A stretch of DNA of 64,000 bases from Halalkalibacter alkaliphilus (GTDB lineage: Bacteria; Bacillota; Bacilli; Bacillales; Bacillaceae_D), in contig NZ_JAKRYL010000002.1 in NCBI RefSeq assembly GCF_023555415.1, forward strand, positions 248,001 to 312,000. The letters run 5' to 3'. Shown here piece by piece: positions 19,229 through 29,015 of the stretch. Position 1 is the stretch's first letter; each line of letters begins with the position of its first letter. Under the pieces are notes generated by a model, which was given only the letters and a program-made list of their open reading frames with translations, was not told the DNA's origin and did not search any database. The translations under genes and the position numbers were made by a program.

Positions 19229-19366
19229 ATGAAAAATATCGATAAATACCCAAAGTCAATTAAAAAAGCAGTTAGGTATATTAAGCAAGATGCATCAAAA
19301 GAACAGCTGGAAGAAATAAGGAAGCTTATAGATTATGCGATAGAACGAAGAACGTTACGCTTATAA
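19229..19366 (+). CDS. Small conserved-context protein, 45 aa, in the eps operon
   Basis: ATG at 19229 follows AAAGGAG by about 10 bases and opens a 45-codon frame starting MKNIDKYPKSIKKAVRYIKQ and ending ERRTLRL. It is strongly basic and predicted helical (roughly residues 9-20 and 24-41). Family not recognised. It lies between the EAR-associated terminator and epsC and ends 21 bases before epsC, so it is the first product made after antitermination. It does not show the LDxEW...EEI pattern of SinI. Confidence 0.6.
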   Translation: MKNIDKYPKSIKKAVRYIKQDASKEQLEEIRKLIDYAIERRTLRL

Positions 19367-19387
19367 GTAAGGAAAGGAGGGGAAGAA

Positions 19388-21229
19388 GTGGCATATCATC
19401 AAAGGTTATCTCTTTTAATTTTAATTGATTCATTATTTATAGTTACAACGATCTTTTTAAGTAATTTACTGGTGTATGATCGGCACCTTATCTTGAACTC
19501 AACTCTCATTATAACGGCGATTACATTATTAGTTTGTCATCATGTGTTTTCATTTCATTTTAAACTTTATAAAAAAGCCTGGGAGTATGCGAGCATTGGT
19601 GAATTAATTATCATCTTAAAGATTGTGACATTCTCGATTTTAATAGCGGCCGTAGTACAGCAATTGTTAGTACAAGGAGTATTTTTACGCTTGCTTGCAA
19701 CAACATGGATGCTTCACATGATCTTTATTGGAGGGTCGCGTTTTTGGTGGAGGATTGTACGTGATACATACATCAAAAAGAATGAGAACAGAAAAAGAAC
19801 GTTAATTATAGGTGCGGGTGCTGCCGGAACGATGGTTGCAAGACAATTACAAAATAGCAACGAGGCAGAACTTTTAGCTGTTGCATTCATCGATGATGAT
19901 GAGAGAAAACATCACCTCGATATTTTGGGAATTCCAGTTGTAGGCGGGATTGATCAAATCGAAAAGACAGTTCATAACTTGCGTATCGATAACATCGTTA
20001 TAGCAATTCCTTCATTAAGTAAGAGAGAATTAAATGAAATTTTTCAGGAATGTGCTAAAACAAAAGCCAAAACGAAAATTTTGCCTATGCTAGAAGACCT
20101 CGTAACAGGAAAGGTTTCTGTCAAACAATTCCGTGATGTCCAAGTAGAGGATTTGCTTGGAAGAGAGCCAGTTGAATTAGATATTGAAAGTATCTCGGAG
20201 TATGTTTCTGGCAAAGTCGTTCTTGTCACAGGAGCGGGCGGTTCGATAGGTTCAGAAATATGCAGGCAAGTATCTCAATTTCATCCGGAAAAATTAATAC
20301 TACTAGGTCACGGTGAGAATAGCATTTACTCGATTGAGATGGAGCTAAGGGGAGTTCACAGAGATTCAAACATTCAAATTGTTACGGAAATCGCAGACAT
20401 TCAAGATTTCGATAAAATGATCTCTATTATGAAAAAGCACCATCCAGATGTTGTGTACCATGCAGCAGCCCATAAACATGTTCCTTTAATGGAACGAAAT
20501 CCTGAAGAAGCCGTTAAGAATAATATTATTGGGACAAGAAATGTTGCTGTAGCATCTGAGTGGAATTATGTGAAGACATTTGTGATGATTTCATCAGATA
20601 AAGCCGTTAATCCGACAAGTGTGATGGGTGCGACGAAAAGGCTCGCTGAAATGATTATTCAAGACATGGGACGAACAAGCAAAACAAAATTTATTGCGGT
20701 GCGTTTCGGAAATGTTTTAGGCAGCCGCGGCAGTGTCATTCCATTATTTAAAAAGCAAATACAAGAAGGTGGGCCGGTAACTGTAACTCACCCCGATATG
20801 GTCCGTTATTTTATGACCATTCCAGAAGCCTCTAGACTGGTGATCCAAGCTGGAAGTTTAGCAAGAGGCGGAGAGACATTTGTCCTTGATATGGGAGACC
20901 CTGTGAAAATTGTTGATTTAGCAAAGAACTTAATTAAGCTTTCTGGAAACTCAGTTGATGAAATAGGAATTAACTATACCGGTATGAGACCAGGTGAAAA
21001 ATTGTTTGAAGAATTACTTAATGAAAACGAAGTACACGATAAACAAGTCTTTCCGAAAATTTATATCGGAAAAACAGCAAATGTGTTTATCGATGAAATT
21101 GATGAGATCGTTCGTACTTATATGGTACAAGACAAAGAAACATTAGCTGCTACACTTGTTTCTTTAGCGAATCGCAAAGAGAGCGACATTAAACGGATTG
21201 AAGATAAACCATTACCAATACCAGGGTAA
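19388..21229 (+). CDS. epsC: EpsC-like UDP-sugar 4,6-dehydratase (PglF/CapD family, membrane-anchored)
   Basis: A 613-residue protein with four N-terminal membrane segments (about residues 8-115), an inner Rossmann-like domain (LIIGAGAAGTMVARQL) and a C-terminal short-chain dehydrogenase domain with TGAGGSIGSEICRQ. The catalytic region SSDKAVNPTSVMGATKR has Met in place of the SDR Tyr, as is normal for the large membrane 4,6-dehydratases acting on UDP-GlcNAc. The product would be a 4-keto-6-deoxy sugar feeding EpsN and EpsM. GTG 19388 follows AAAGGAGGGG. The length agrees with B. subtilis EpsC (about 600). Confidence 0.93.
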   Translation: MAYHQRLSLLILIDSLFIVTTIFLSNLLVYDRHLILNSTLIITAITLLVCHHVFSFHFKLYKKAWEYASIGELIIILKIVTFSILIAAVVQQLLVQGVFLRLLATTWMLHMIFIGGSRFWWRIVRDTYIKKNENRKRTLIIGAGAAGTMVARQLQNSNEAELLAVAFIDDDERKHHLDILGIPVVGGIDQIEKTVHNLRIDNIVIAIPSLSKRELNEIFQECAKTKAKTKILPMLEDLVTGKVSVKQFRDVQVEDLLGREPVELDIESISEYVSGKVVLVTGAGGSIGSEICRQVSQFHPEKLILLGHGENSIYSIEMELRGVHRDSNIQIVTEIADIQDFDKMISIMKKHHPDVVYHAAAHKHVPLMERNPEEAVKNNIIGTRNVAVASEWNYVKTFVMISSDKAVNPTSVMGATKRLAEMIIQDMGRTSKTKFIAVRFGNVLGSRGSVIPLFKKQIQEGGPVTVTHPDMVRYFMTIPEASRLVIQAGSLARGGETFVLDMGDPVKIVDLAKNLIKLSGNSVDEIGINYTGMRPGEKLFEELLNENEVHDKQVFPKIYIGKTANVFIDEIDEIVRTYMVQDKETLAATLVSLANRKESDIKRIEDKPLPIPG

Positions 21230-21251
21230 AAATTGAAGAGGAGAGGATCTA

Positions 21252-22130
21252 ATGAAAGTCAAAAAAGCCATTATTCCCGCAGCGGGATTAGGAACACGTT
21301 TTTTACCAGCAACAAAAGCAATGCCAAAAGAAATGCTCCCGATTGTTGATAAACCAACGATTCAATATATTGTTGAAGAAGCGGTGGAATCAGGAATTGA
21401 AGATATTATCATTGTAACCGGAAAAGGAAAACGAGCGATCGAAGACCACTTCGATCATTCGTTTGAACTAGAACAAAATCTATTAAACAAAGGAAAAATT
21501 GAGTTATTTAATGAAGTTCAAAAGTCTTCCAAGCTCGTAGATATTCATTATATTCGTCAGAAAGAACCAAAGGGCCTTGGTCACGCCATTTGGTGTGCCC
21601 GCAAATTTATAGGCAATGAACCATTCGCTGTTCTTTTAGGCGATGATATTGTCCGAGCAGAAAAACCATGTTTAAAGCAAATGATCGAACAATATGATCG
21701 TTATAAATCATCCATCCTCGGTGTGCAAACCGTAAGAGATGAAGATGTGTCGCGATATGGGATCGTTGCTGGAAAAGAAATAGGCGAGCGTTTTTACAAC
21801 GTAAGTAATCTTGTTGAGAAACCAAATCTAGAAGAAGCTCCTTCGAATTTAGCTATTTTAGGCAGATACATTCTAAGTCCAAAAATCTTTGATATTCTAG
21901 AACAGCAAGAACCTGGGGCAGGTGGAGAAATTCAATTGACTGATGCTATTGCCAGTTTAAATCTTCAAGAGGCTGTTTATGCATATGATTTTGAAGGGGT
22001 TCGCTATGATGTGGGTGATAAAATGGGTTTCATCCAAACGACGATTGAATTTGCCTTGCAGCACGACGAACTTAAGTACGAACTATTAGATTATCTATCA
22101 AAAGTTATGGAAAAAGAATATATTAAATAG
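21252..22130 (+). CDS. gtaB: UTP-glucose-1-phosphate uridylyltransferase
   Basis: Forms UDP-glucose from UTP and glucose 1-phosphate, a donor for exopolysaccharide and teichoic acid synthesis. The 292-residue length and the signature [20 protein letters not shown] near the N-terminus, [18 protein letters not shown], and GDDIV are those of GalU/GtaB. GAGGAGAGG precedes the ATG. In B. subtilis gtaB is outside the eps operon; its inclusion here ties precursor supply to matrix synthesis, and it may be a second copy. Confidence 0.95.
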   Translation: MKVKKAIIPAAGLGTRFLPATKAMPKEMLPIVDKPTIQYIVEEAVESGIEDIIIVTGKGKRAIEDHFDHSFELEQNLLNKGKIELFNEVQKSSKLVDIHYIRQKEPKGLGHAIWCARKFIGNEPFAVLLGDDIVRAEKPCLKQMIEQYDRYKSSILGVQTVRDEDVSRYGIVAGKEIGERFYNVSNLVEKPNLEEAPSNLAILGRYILSPKIFDILEQQEPGAGGEIQLTDAIASLNLQEAVYAYDFEGVRYDVGDKMGFIQTTIEFALQHDELKYELLDYLSKVMEKEYIK

Positions 22131-22137
22131 GCTGGGA

Positions 22138-23304
22138 ATGGTGATGACAGTGGCAAAGAAAATCTTATTTTGTGCGACAGTTGATTATCATTTTAAAGCC
22201 TTTCACTTACCATATATGAAATGGTTTAAAGAACAAGGCTGGGACGTTCATGTTGCGGCCGCCGGAACAATGGAATTACCATACACAGATCAAAAATTTT
22301 CTATACCCATTGCGCGTTCTCCATTTCATTTTACAAACGTAAAAGCTTATAAAGAATTAAAAGCGATCTTACATGAACACCAATATGACATGATTCATTG
22401 TCATACACCACTTGGTGGTGTCCTAGCAAGACTAGCAGCTCGACAAGTGAGGAAAAAAGGAACAAAGGTGCTTTATACTGCCCACGGCTTTCACTTCTGT
22501 AAAGGAGCACCGTTGATGAATTGGATGGTTTATTATCCTATTGAAAGCTATTTATCTAACCTTACTGATGAATTAATAACGATTAATTCAGAGGATTATA
22601 AGCTAGCAAATACTCATAGATTTAAAGCGAAAAATATAGAACATGTCCATGGTGTCGGAATAGACTATGACCGTTTTAAGCCTCTATCTGATCAAACAAA
22701 AAAGGAAAATCGAGAAGAATTGGGGTACAATCCAAATGACTTTCTAATGTTTTATGCCGCTGAATTTAACAAAAATAAAAATCAGCAATTGCTTATTCGT
22801 GCTCTTGCGACTGTAAAAGACGAGCTTCCTCAAGCTCGTCTTTTACTAGCTGGAGAAGGCTCATTAAGACATGAGTGTGAAGAGTTAGCGAGAAGTCTAA
22901 ATGTTATCGACCAAGTTGATTTTTTAGGGTTCCGCAAAGATATTGATCAGCTTTTGCCTATTTGTGATGTAGCTGTAGCTTCAAGCTTGAGAGAAGGGCT
23001 GCCAGTTAACATCATGGAAGCAATGGCCTGTGGTTTGCCTGTAGTTGCTAGTGAGAATAGAGGACATTGTGAATTAGTTCTTAATAATAAAAATGGATGG
23101 GTCATTGATCCAAAAGATCCTGTTGCTTTTGCAGAAAAATTAACTAGATTGGCTAAAGACCGAGAATTGTTAAAGACTTTAGGCACAAACGGTCGCAGCA
23201 TAATTAAAAATAAATATTCAATCAAAAACATTATCGATGAATTAAGCAGAATCTATCGTAAAAATATGAATGAACAGGAGGGTGTGGAATGGGCGATCCA
23301 ATAA
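22138..23304 (+). CDS. epsD: Glycosyltransferase family 4, EpsD-like
   Basis: A 388-residue GT-B enzyme adding a sugar to the lipid-linked exopolysaccharide repeat at the cytoplasmic face of the membrane. The opening KILFCATVDYHFKAFHLPYM and HCHTPLGGVLARLAAR closely resemble B. subtilis EpsD, and the C-terminal donor site shows SSLREGLPVNIMEAMACGLP with the E-x7-E pattern of GT4. Three possible starts lie close together (22138, 22144, 22150). It follows gtaB by 7 bases and overlaps the next gene by 16. Confidence 0.9.
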   Translation: MVMTVAKKILFCATVDYHFKAFHLPYMKWFKEQGWDVHVAAAGTMELPYTDQKFSIPIARSPFHFTNVKAYKELKAILHEHQYDMIHCHTPLGGVLARLAARQVRKKGTKVLYTAHGFHFCKGAPLMNWMVYYPIESYLSNLTDELITINSEDYKLANTHRFKAKNIEHVHGVGIDYDRFKPLSDQTKKENREELGYNPNDFLMFYAAEFNKNKNQQLLIRALATVKDELPQARLLLAGEGSLRHECEELARSLNVIDQVDFLGFRKDIDQLLPICDVAVASSLREGLPVNIMEAMACGLPVVASENRGHCELVLNNKNGWVIDPKDPVAFAEKLTRLAKDRELLKTLGTNGRSIIKNKYSIKNIIDELSRIYRKNMNEQEGVEWAIQ

Positions 23305-24389
23305 GAGTGTTACATGTTGTTGTGAATATGAACCGTGGCGGAGCCGAAACCCTTCTCATGAATTTGTACCGAAACGTTGATCGATCAACAGTTCAATTTG
23401 ATTTTCTAACGTGTAAAGAAGGAGTATTTGATGACGAAATAAGAAGCATGGGTGGGAAAGTTTACCAGATCCCTTATATTACTGAGAAAGGTCACTTTGG
23501 ATACATAAAAGAATTAGAACAGTTTTTCTCTAAGCATTCACAATATAAAATTGTACATTCTCACATGGATAAAATGAGCGGATTTGTATTACGAGCAGCA
23601 AATAAAAACAAGATACCCGTACGAATCGCTCATAGTCACAATACAAGCAGTGAAGGAAGCCTGCCAGCAAAAATGTACAAATGGTATGCAGGGAAACATA
23701 TATTACAAAATGCTACTCATTTCCTTGCTTGTTCAGAAGCGGCAGCCAAGTGGTTATATCAAGGGAAAACAAAAGACGTAAAGATCTTACAAAATGGCAT
23801 TGAGTGCGAGAAGTTTATGTTTTCCAAAGAGGTTCGTAAAGAAATACGCACGGAATTAGAGTTTGATGATGAGTTTATCATTGGTCATGTAGGAAGATTT
23901 AACCATCAGAAAAACCACGTATTTCTATTAGATGTTTTTGCTGATGTTTGTAGAGAAATACCTAATGCTAAGCTTGTACTAGTTGGCGACGGTCCTTTAC
24001 GAGAAGAAATCGAAGCAAAAGTGAAAACCTTACACCTAGAAGAGAAAGTTCACTTCCTTGGGGTTCGCAGCGATATCAATCGTTTACTGCAAGGTTTCGA
24101 TGCATTTGTGTTCCCATCGTTACATGAAGGCTTGCCTGTTACCCTCATAGAGGCTCAAGGTGCCGGTTTGCCATGTATCGTATCGGATCAAATTACGAAT
24201 GAAGTGGATATGGGAATGAATTTAGTACAATATTGTTCTTTAGATGGAAGAAAACGTTGGGTCGAACAAATAAAGAACCTAGCAACTCACTCTTTTCCTA
24301 GGATCAAATCAAGTCAATCTTTATCAGAAAAAGGCTACGACATAAAAAATACAGCAATATGGACACAAGTCTTTTATTCTGCGATTTAG
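23289..24389 (+). CDS. epsF: Glycosyltransferase family 4, EpsF-like
   Basis: A 366-residue GT4 enzyme. The N-terminal IRVLHVVVNMNRGGAETLLM and the HSHMDKMSGFVLRAA and HSHNTSSEG stretches match EpsF; the donor-binding end is FPSLHEGLPVTLIEAQGAGLP. It presumably transfers one sugar onto the repeat unit; donor and acceptor are unknown. ATG 23289 follows AGGAGGGTGTGGA and overlaps epsD. A related enzyme is encoded at 29016. Confidence 0.88.
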   Translation: MGDPIRVLHVVVNMNRGGAETLLMNLYRNVDRSTVQFDFLTCKEGVFDDEIRSMGGKVYQIPYITEKGHFGYIKELEQFFSKHSQYKIVHSHMDKMSGFVLRAANKNKIPVRIAHSHNTSSEGSLPAKMYKWYAGKHILQNATHFLACSEAAAKWLYQGKTKDVKILQNGIECEKFMFSKEVRKEIRTELEFDDEFIIGHVGRFNHQKNHVFLLDVFADVCREIPNAKLVLVGDGPLREEIEAKVKTLHLEEKVHFLGVRSDINRLLQGFDAFVFPSLHEGLPVTLIEAQGAGLPCIVSDQITNEVDMGMNLVQYCSLDGRKRWVEQIKNLATHSFPRIKSSQSLSEKGYDIKNTAIWTQVFYSAI

Positions 24390-24395
24390 AGGTGC

Positions 24396-25289
24396 ATGAT
24401 GAAAAGATTAACCGTTTTTACACCAACATTTAATAGAGCTTATTGTCTTCATAACTGCTATGAAAGCTTAAAAAGCCAAACAAATAAAGAGTTTATTTGG
24501 TTAATAGTTGACGATGGCTCTACGGATAACACAGAAGAGTTAGTAAACTCATGGATCGAAGAAGGAATTATCGGAATTCAGTACCACTGGCAAGAAAATC
24601 AAGGAATGCATGGCGCTCACAATACGGCTTATGAGCATATCGATACGGAGTTAAATGTATGTATTGATTCAGATGATTTTATGCCTGCTGACGCCGTCGA
24701 GAAGATCCTGACATTTTGGTCAAAGTATGGAAACGATAAAGTGAGCGGGATAGTTGGACTTGATTCCTATTCAAATGGCGAAGTAATTGGTACCAAGCTT
24801 CCCGAAAATCTAAAAACTTGTACTCTATTTGAGTTGTATACGAAGCATGGGGTGACAGGTGATAAAAAACTAGTCTATCGAACAGAGCTCACAAAGAAGT
24901 TTCCTTATCCTTTATTCGAAAATGAAAAATACGTAGGATTAGCTTATAAATATTACAAATTGGATGAAGAGTTTGAGTTACTATTAATGAATGAAACGTT
25001 GTGCGTTGTAGAATATTTAGCAGATGGATCTTCTTTAAATATGTTAAATCAATATCGAAAGAATCCTAATGGGTTTGCATTTTATCGAAAAGAATTAATG
25101 AAGCTTCCGTTTGCAACGACTCCCTTTAAATTTAGGCAAGCGATTCATTATGTTTCAAGCAGTCTATTAACTAGTAACCGTAAGTTCGTAAGTGAAACTC
25201 CTAACAAAGGGTTAACCGTACTGGCAATTCCTTTAGGGCTTGTTCTTTATTTCTATGTATTATCTAAAACTCGAGTTGCTAATGTGTAA
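24396..25289 (+). CDS. Glycosyltransferase family 2
   Basis: A 297-residue GT-A enzyme: TVFTPTFNRAYCLHNCYESL, the nucleotide-binding VDDGSTDN and the metal-binding CIDSDDF (DxD). The C-terminus is hydrophobic (LTVLAIPLGLVLYFYVLSKT), suggesting membrane attachment. It occupies the position between epsF and epsG, but the bifunctional flagellar clutch EpsE of B. subtilis is not clearly indicated by the sequence. It begins 6 bases after epsF. Confidence 0.88.
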   Translation: MMKRLTVFTPTFNRAYCLHNCYESLKSQTNKEFIWLIVDDGSTDNTEELVNSWIEEGIIGIQYHWQENQGMHGAHNTAYEHIDTELNVCIDSDDFMPADAVEKILTFWSKYGNDKVSGIVGLDSYSNGEVIGTKLPENLKTCTLFELYTKHGVTGDKKLVYRTELTKKFPYPLFENEKYVGLAYKYYKLDEEFELLLMNETLCVVEYLADGSSLNMLNQYRKNPNGFAFYRKELMKLPFATTPFKFRQAIHYVSSSLLTSNRKFVSETPNKGLTVLAIPLGLVLYFYVLSKTRVANV

Positions 25290-25307
25290 TCAGAGAGGGA
25301 ATATGAG

Positions 25308-26390
25308 ATGACAATGTTATGGATTAATCTTTCGCTTGTATCTGTATTTTCCATCTATGCTAGATATTTAGCTAAACCTGCAACGGTATTTGCAAATTCA
25401 CCAGTGTCAGTTAGACCAAATAGACTCTTTGCATTTTTTGCACTTATGACTTTAGTGTTAGTATCTGGTTTAAGGAGAAATATTGGTGACACGTATGTGT
25501 ATAGAAGCATATATGATGAAAATATATTTACTTGGGAGTACATTAGCAACGAGAAAGACATAGGATTTGGAGTACTGCAAATGTTTTTGCAGAATTTCTC
25601 TTATGATGCTCAAATCATGATCTTTACTACTGCATTAATAACAAATGCTCTAATTGTCATGGTTCTTTATAAATATGCAAGATTATTTGAATTAAGCCTC
25701 TATGTTTATATAGCAAGTGGCTTATTTTTGGTTTCGATGAATGGGATAAGGCAATTTCTTGCGGCCGCTGTCATTTTTGCAGCGACCAAATATATATTCG
25801 ATGGAAGTTGGAAAAAATTCATTATCGTTGTATTAATTGCATCAACTTTTCATCAAAGTGCACTTATTTTAATCCCTATTTATTTTATTATTCGAAGAGA
25901 GGCATGGACGAAGACGACGTTCCGTATATTAGCATTAGCAGTGGTAATCGTTATCGGATATAACCAATTTTCTGAATTACTCTTCTCAGCTATATCTGAT
26001 AGTCAATATGGGAATTACGCAAACTTTGCTGAAGGCGGGGCCAATGTTCTTAGAATTGCTGTTAATGCAGCACCACTTGCCCTGGCTTTTATAGGAAGAG
26101 AAAGATTAAGAGAGTTATTCCCTAAGAGCGACTATATCGTAAATTTATGTTTATTGAATCTCGTATTTATTATTATTGCTTCACAGAACTGGATATTTGC
26201 TAGGTTTAATATTTACTTTGGGCTTTATCAATTAATCCTTATTGCTTGGGTTGTAAAAGTGTTTAAAGAAAAGGATCAAAAATTTATATATTTCGCAATC
26301 GTTGCTTGTTACTTGTTTTATTTTTATCAAGAGCATGTCCTATCCTTAAATATCATTTATAGAAGTGAATTTCTACCATTTAGTGAGTGA
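25308..26390 (+). CDS. epsG: EpsG-like polysaccharide polymerase
   Basis: A 360-residue polytopic membrane protein with about ten hydrophobic segments. The cytoplasmic/periplasmic motif VSGLRRNIGDTYVYR near residues 47-61, followed by GFGVLQMF and NGIRQFLAAAVIFAATKYIF, is that of the EpsG family thought to polymerise exopolysaccharide repeat units outside the membrane. A GAGGGAATATGAG site precedes the ATG. It is the only Wzy/EpsG-type polymerase seen in the locus. Confidence 0.88.
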   Translation: MTMLWINLSLVSVFSIYARYLAKPATVFANSPVSVRPNRLFAFFALMTLVLVSGLRRNIGDTYVYRSIYDENIFTWEYISNEKDIGFGVLQMFLQNFSYDAQIMIFTTALITNALIVMVLYKYARLFELSLYVYIASGLFLVSMNGIRQFLAAAVIFAATKYIFDGSWKKFIIVVLIASTFHQSALILIPIYFIIRREAWTKTTFRILALAVVIVIGYNQFSELLFSAISDSQYGNYANFAEGGANVLRIAVNAAPLALAFIGRERLRELFPKSDYIVNLCLLNLVFIIIASQNWIFARFNIYFGLYQLILIAWVVKVFKEKDQKFIYFAIVACYLFYFYQEHVLSLNIIYRSEFLPFSE

Positions 26391-26408
26391 AAATGAGGGA
26401 TTTAACTA

Positions 26409-26561
26409 ATGAAAATCGCAGATAAAATTGATCAGGAGAAATTACAAGAAATATTAATAACCATTTATAAAAAAGGCTTAGAAACAGAAAACATTGGTGT
26501 AACAGAAATAATTGAAGATATAAAACAAGAATTTATGACAGCTAATAAAGATACGAAATGA
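26409..26561 (+). CDS. Small hypothetical protein, 50 aa, between epsG and epsL
   Basis: ATG 26409 opens a 50-codon frame starting MKIADKIDQEKLQEILITIY and ending TANKDTK. It looks like two short amphipathic helices with mixed charge. The ribosome site (AATGAGGG, about 10 bases upstream) is plausible. The family is not recognised. It fills the space between two core eps genes on the same strand, which supports it being real. Confidence 0.5.
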   Translation: MKIADKIDQEKLQEILITIYKKGLETENIGVTEIIEDIKQEFMTANKDTK

Positions 26562-26578
26562 ATGAGAAGTAGTTCAAC

Positions 26579-27202
26579 ATGGGGGTGACCGATATCAAAC
26601 GCACTTTCGATTTGGTTATTTCGTTATCTTTATTACTGTTTTTATTTCCCGTTATCACCATTATTGCTTTATTGATTAGAGTAAAGCTCGGAAAGCCAGT
26701 TATTTTTAAGCAGGAACGTCCTGGTATACACGGGAAGCCGTTTTATCTTTACAAGTTTAGAACGATGACAGATGCAAAAGATCAGAATGGAAACTTACTA
26801 TCAGACCAATTAAGATTAACCTCGTTTGGGCTTTTCTTACGGAAGCTCAGTCTCGATGAATTTCCACAACTAATCAATGTTGTAAAAGGGGACATAAGCT
26901 TAGTTGGTCCAAGACCTTTGTTAATGGATTACCTTCCTTTATATACGGAAGAACAGTTTAAGAGGCATAATGTTCGACCTGGCATTACCGGCTGGGCCCA
27001 AGTAAATGGGCGAAATGCTATTTCATGGGAAGAAAAATTTCAATTAGATGTTTGGTATGTGAACAATCAATCATTCCTTTTGGACATAAAGATCCTTTTC
27101 TTAACTGTTTATAAAGTGGTGAAGCGTGAAGGAATTAACCAGCCAGGAAGCGCGACGATTGAGCGGTTTGAAGGTACTAATTCAAGAATTGGTGGTGAGT
27201 AG
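26579..27202 (+). CDS. epsL: EpsL-like initiating phosphoglycosyltransferase
   Basis: Starts each repeat unit by transferring a sugar 1-phosphate from a UDP-sugar to undecaprenyl phosphate at the membrane. The 207-residue product has one N-terminal membrane segment (about residues 10-32) followed by the monotopic PGT core: [47 protein letters not shown] and [14 protein letters not shown]. It is very close to B. subtilis EpsL. The start is uncertain: ATG 26579 lacks a good ribosome site while GGGGGTG falls just inside the frame. Confidence 0.93.
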   Translation: MGVTDIKRTFDLVISLSLLLFLFPVITIIALLIRVKLGKPVIFKQERPGIHGKPFYLYKFRTMTDAKDQNGNLLSDQLRLTSFGLFLRKLSLDEFPQLINVVKGDISLVGPRPLLMDYLPLYTEEQFKRHNVRPGITGWAQVNGRNAISWEEKFQLDVWYVNNQSFLLDIKILFLTVYKVVKREGINQPGSATIERFEGTNSRIGGE

Positions 27203-27204
27203 GA

Positions 27205-27852
27205 GTGAAGGTTGTAATCATTGGCCACGGTGGTCATAGCAAAGTGTTAAGTGATCTCATTTTATCTATAGAGGAAATGAAAGTTATTGGATACCTAGAT
27301 GATAAGTATAACTATTTTCAGAAAAAAAATGAATTGTATACAGGACCAATTGCTTCGGCACATATGTTTGCTGATCGTTTTGAGGATATAAAGTTTGTTA
27401 TTGGTATCGGTAACAACGAAATTAGAAAAAAAGTAGTTAGTCAACTAGATTTACCAATGGAGTTATTTACAACATTAATTCATCCTTCAGCCATTATTAG
27501 TCCAGAAGCAAAAATTGGTTACGGTACAGTTATCATGCCATATTCTATTATTAACTCAGATACGCAAGTAGGAAATCATACAATTATCAATACAGGGGCC
27601 ATTGTCGAGCATGACTGCCATCTTGAAGATTTTACTCATATATCACCAAATGCAACGATAACTGGATCGGTCGTCGTTCAAGAAGGTGCGCATATCGGGG
27701 CAGGTGCTACGATTATTCCCAATATTAGTATCGGGGCATGGTCGACCATTGGTGCTGGAGCAACCGTGATTTCTCACATTCCTGCTTATTCAACAGCTGT
27801 TGGTATTCCTGCAAAACTAACAATGAAAGAAGGTGATAAACTTGTACAATAA
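27205..27852 (+). CDS. epsM: EpsM-like sugar O/N-acetyltransferase (NeuD/PglD family)
   Basis: A 215-residue left-handed beta-helix acyltransferase. The N-terminal Rossmann-like part has VVIIGHGGHSKVLSDL, and the hexapeptide-repeat half carries NTGAIVEHDCHLEDFTHISP, where the His before DC is the catalytic base in PglD. With EpsC and EpsN it would make an acetamido-4-amino-6-deoxy sugar acetylated at position 4 (bacillosamine-type). It begins 2 bases after epsL and overlaps epsN. Confidence 0.9.
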   Translation: MKVVIIGHGGHSKVLSDLILSIEEMKVIGYLDDKYNYFQKKNELYTGPIASAHMFADRFEDIKFVIGIGNNEIRKKVVSQLDLPMELFTTLIHPSAIISPEAKIGYGTVIMPYSIINSDTQVGNHTIINTGAIVEHDCHLEDFTHISPNATITGSVVVQEGAHIGAGATIIPNISIGAWSTIGAGATVISHIPAYSTAVGIPAKLTMKEGDKLVQ

Positions 27853-29005
27853 GGAAGAAAATAAAAAAATCTATCTGTCATCTCCGCACATGAGCGGGGA
27901 AGAGCAGAAATACATAAGAGAAGCTTTTGACACAAATTGGATTGCACCACTTGGGCCGAATGTCGATGCATTTGAAAAAGAAATAGCTACTTATGTTGGA
28001 GTCAATGAAGCTGTCGCGTTAAGTTCAGGAACCGCAGCGATTCATTTGGCTCTTTCTTTATTAGAAGTAACAAAAGGAGACAAAGTATTTTGTTCAAGTC
28101 TTACTTTTGTGGCAAGTGCGAACCCCATTCTTTATCAAGGTGCTGAACCAGTCTTTATTGATTCTGAGCCAGATACATGGAATATGTCTCCGCAGGCATT
28201 AGAAAAAGCTTTCATAGATGCGGCACTTACAGGAGCTCTTCCTAAAGCTGTCATCGTTGTAAACTTATACGGTCAAAGTGCAAAAATGGATGAAATTGTT
28301 TCACTGTGCCGTGCTTATCAAGTACCGATGATTGAAGATGCTGCTGAATCACTTGGTTCAAGTTATAAAGGAAAGCCAAGCGGGACTTTTGGAGAGTTTG
28401 GAATATACTCCTTTAATGGAAATAAAATCATTACGACATCCGGTGGTGGAATGCTTGTCTCTAACAATTTCGAGGCACTTCAAAAGGCGCGCTTTTTAGC
28501 AACGCAAGCAAGGGATCAAGCCATTCATTACCAGCATAGTGTACTAGGCTACAACTACCGGATGAGCAATATACTTGCTGGCGTTGGAAGATCGCAATTA
28601 GCGGTATTACATGAAAGAGTGGAGTCAAGGCGAAGGGTTTTTGAAAACTATGTACGAGAATTAGCTGATTTACCAGGATTCAAATTCATGCCTGAATTAG
28701 AAGGTACCCGGTCAAACCGATGGCTTACGGCATTAACGATCAACAAAAAAGAGGCGGGTGTATCCGTTCAGTCACTAATAGATTCATTGTCAGAACTAAA
28801 CATTGAAGCACGTCCTGTCTGGAAGCCACTGCACTTGCAGCCGCTATTCAAAGGTGTAACATATTACAAACATGATGAAGCAGAAAATGTTTCAGAAACG
28901 TTATTCTTTACAGGTATCTGTTTACCTTCAGGATCTAACTTAAAAGAAGAAGACCAAATGAGGGTAATCGACTGTATTAAGAAGTCGGTAAAATTAAAAG
29001 TATAA
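27842..29005 (+). CDS. epsN: EpsN-like PLP-dependent aminotransferase (DegT/DnrJ/EryC1)
   Basis: Transfers an amino group to the 4-keto sugar made by EpsC. About 387 residues with YLSSPHMSGEEQKYIREAFD and TNWIAPLGP at the N-terminus, EDAAESLGSSYKGKPSGTFG and the PLP-binding Lys in YSFNGNKIITTSGGGM. TTG at 27842 follows GAAGGTG by 6 bases; the in-frame GTG at 27833 lies inside this site. It overlaps the end of epsM by 11 bases, indicating coupled translation. This is the last gene of the recognisable core eps set. Confidence 0.92.
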   Translation: MYNKEENKKIYLSSPHMSGEEQKYIREAFDTNWIAPLGPNVDAFEKEIATYVGVNEAVALSSGTAAIHLALSLLEVTKGDKVFCSSLTFVASANPILYQGAEPVFIDSEPDTWNMSPQALEKAFIDAALTGALPKAVIVVNLYGQSAKMDEIVSLCRAYQVPMIEDAAESLGSSYKGKPSGTFGEFGIYSFNGNKIITTSGGGMLVSNNFEALQKARFLATQARDQAIHYQHSVLGYNYRMSNILAGVGRSQLAVLHERVESRRRVFENYVRELADLPGFKFMPELEGTRSNRWLTALTINKKEAGVSVQSLIDSLSELNIEARPVWKPLHLQPLFKGVTYYKHDEAENVSETLFFTGICLPSGSNLKEEDQMRVIDCIKKSVKLKV

Positions 29006-29015
29006 GGGGTAGCAA

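Noticed and set aside
19229-19366. The 45-residue protein as a second SinI
   Set aside because: It lacks the LDxEW and EEIR/EEVK motifs; only its size and helical nature are similar.
22226-22232. AAAGAAC half-sites inside coding regions as SinR operators
   Set aside because: Single 7-base half-sites are expected several times by chance in 64 kb; only paired or promoter-associated sites were kept.
24396-25289. GT2 as EpsE, the bifunctional flagellar clutch
   Set aside because: It is a GT2 in a similar position, but its sequence does not clearly show EpsE features, so only the family was named.
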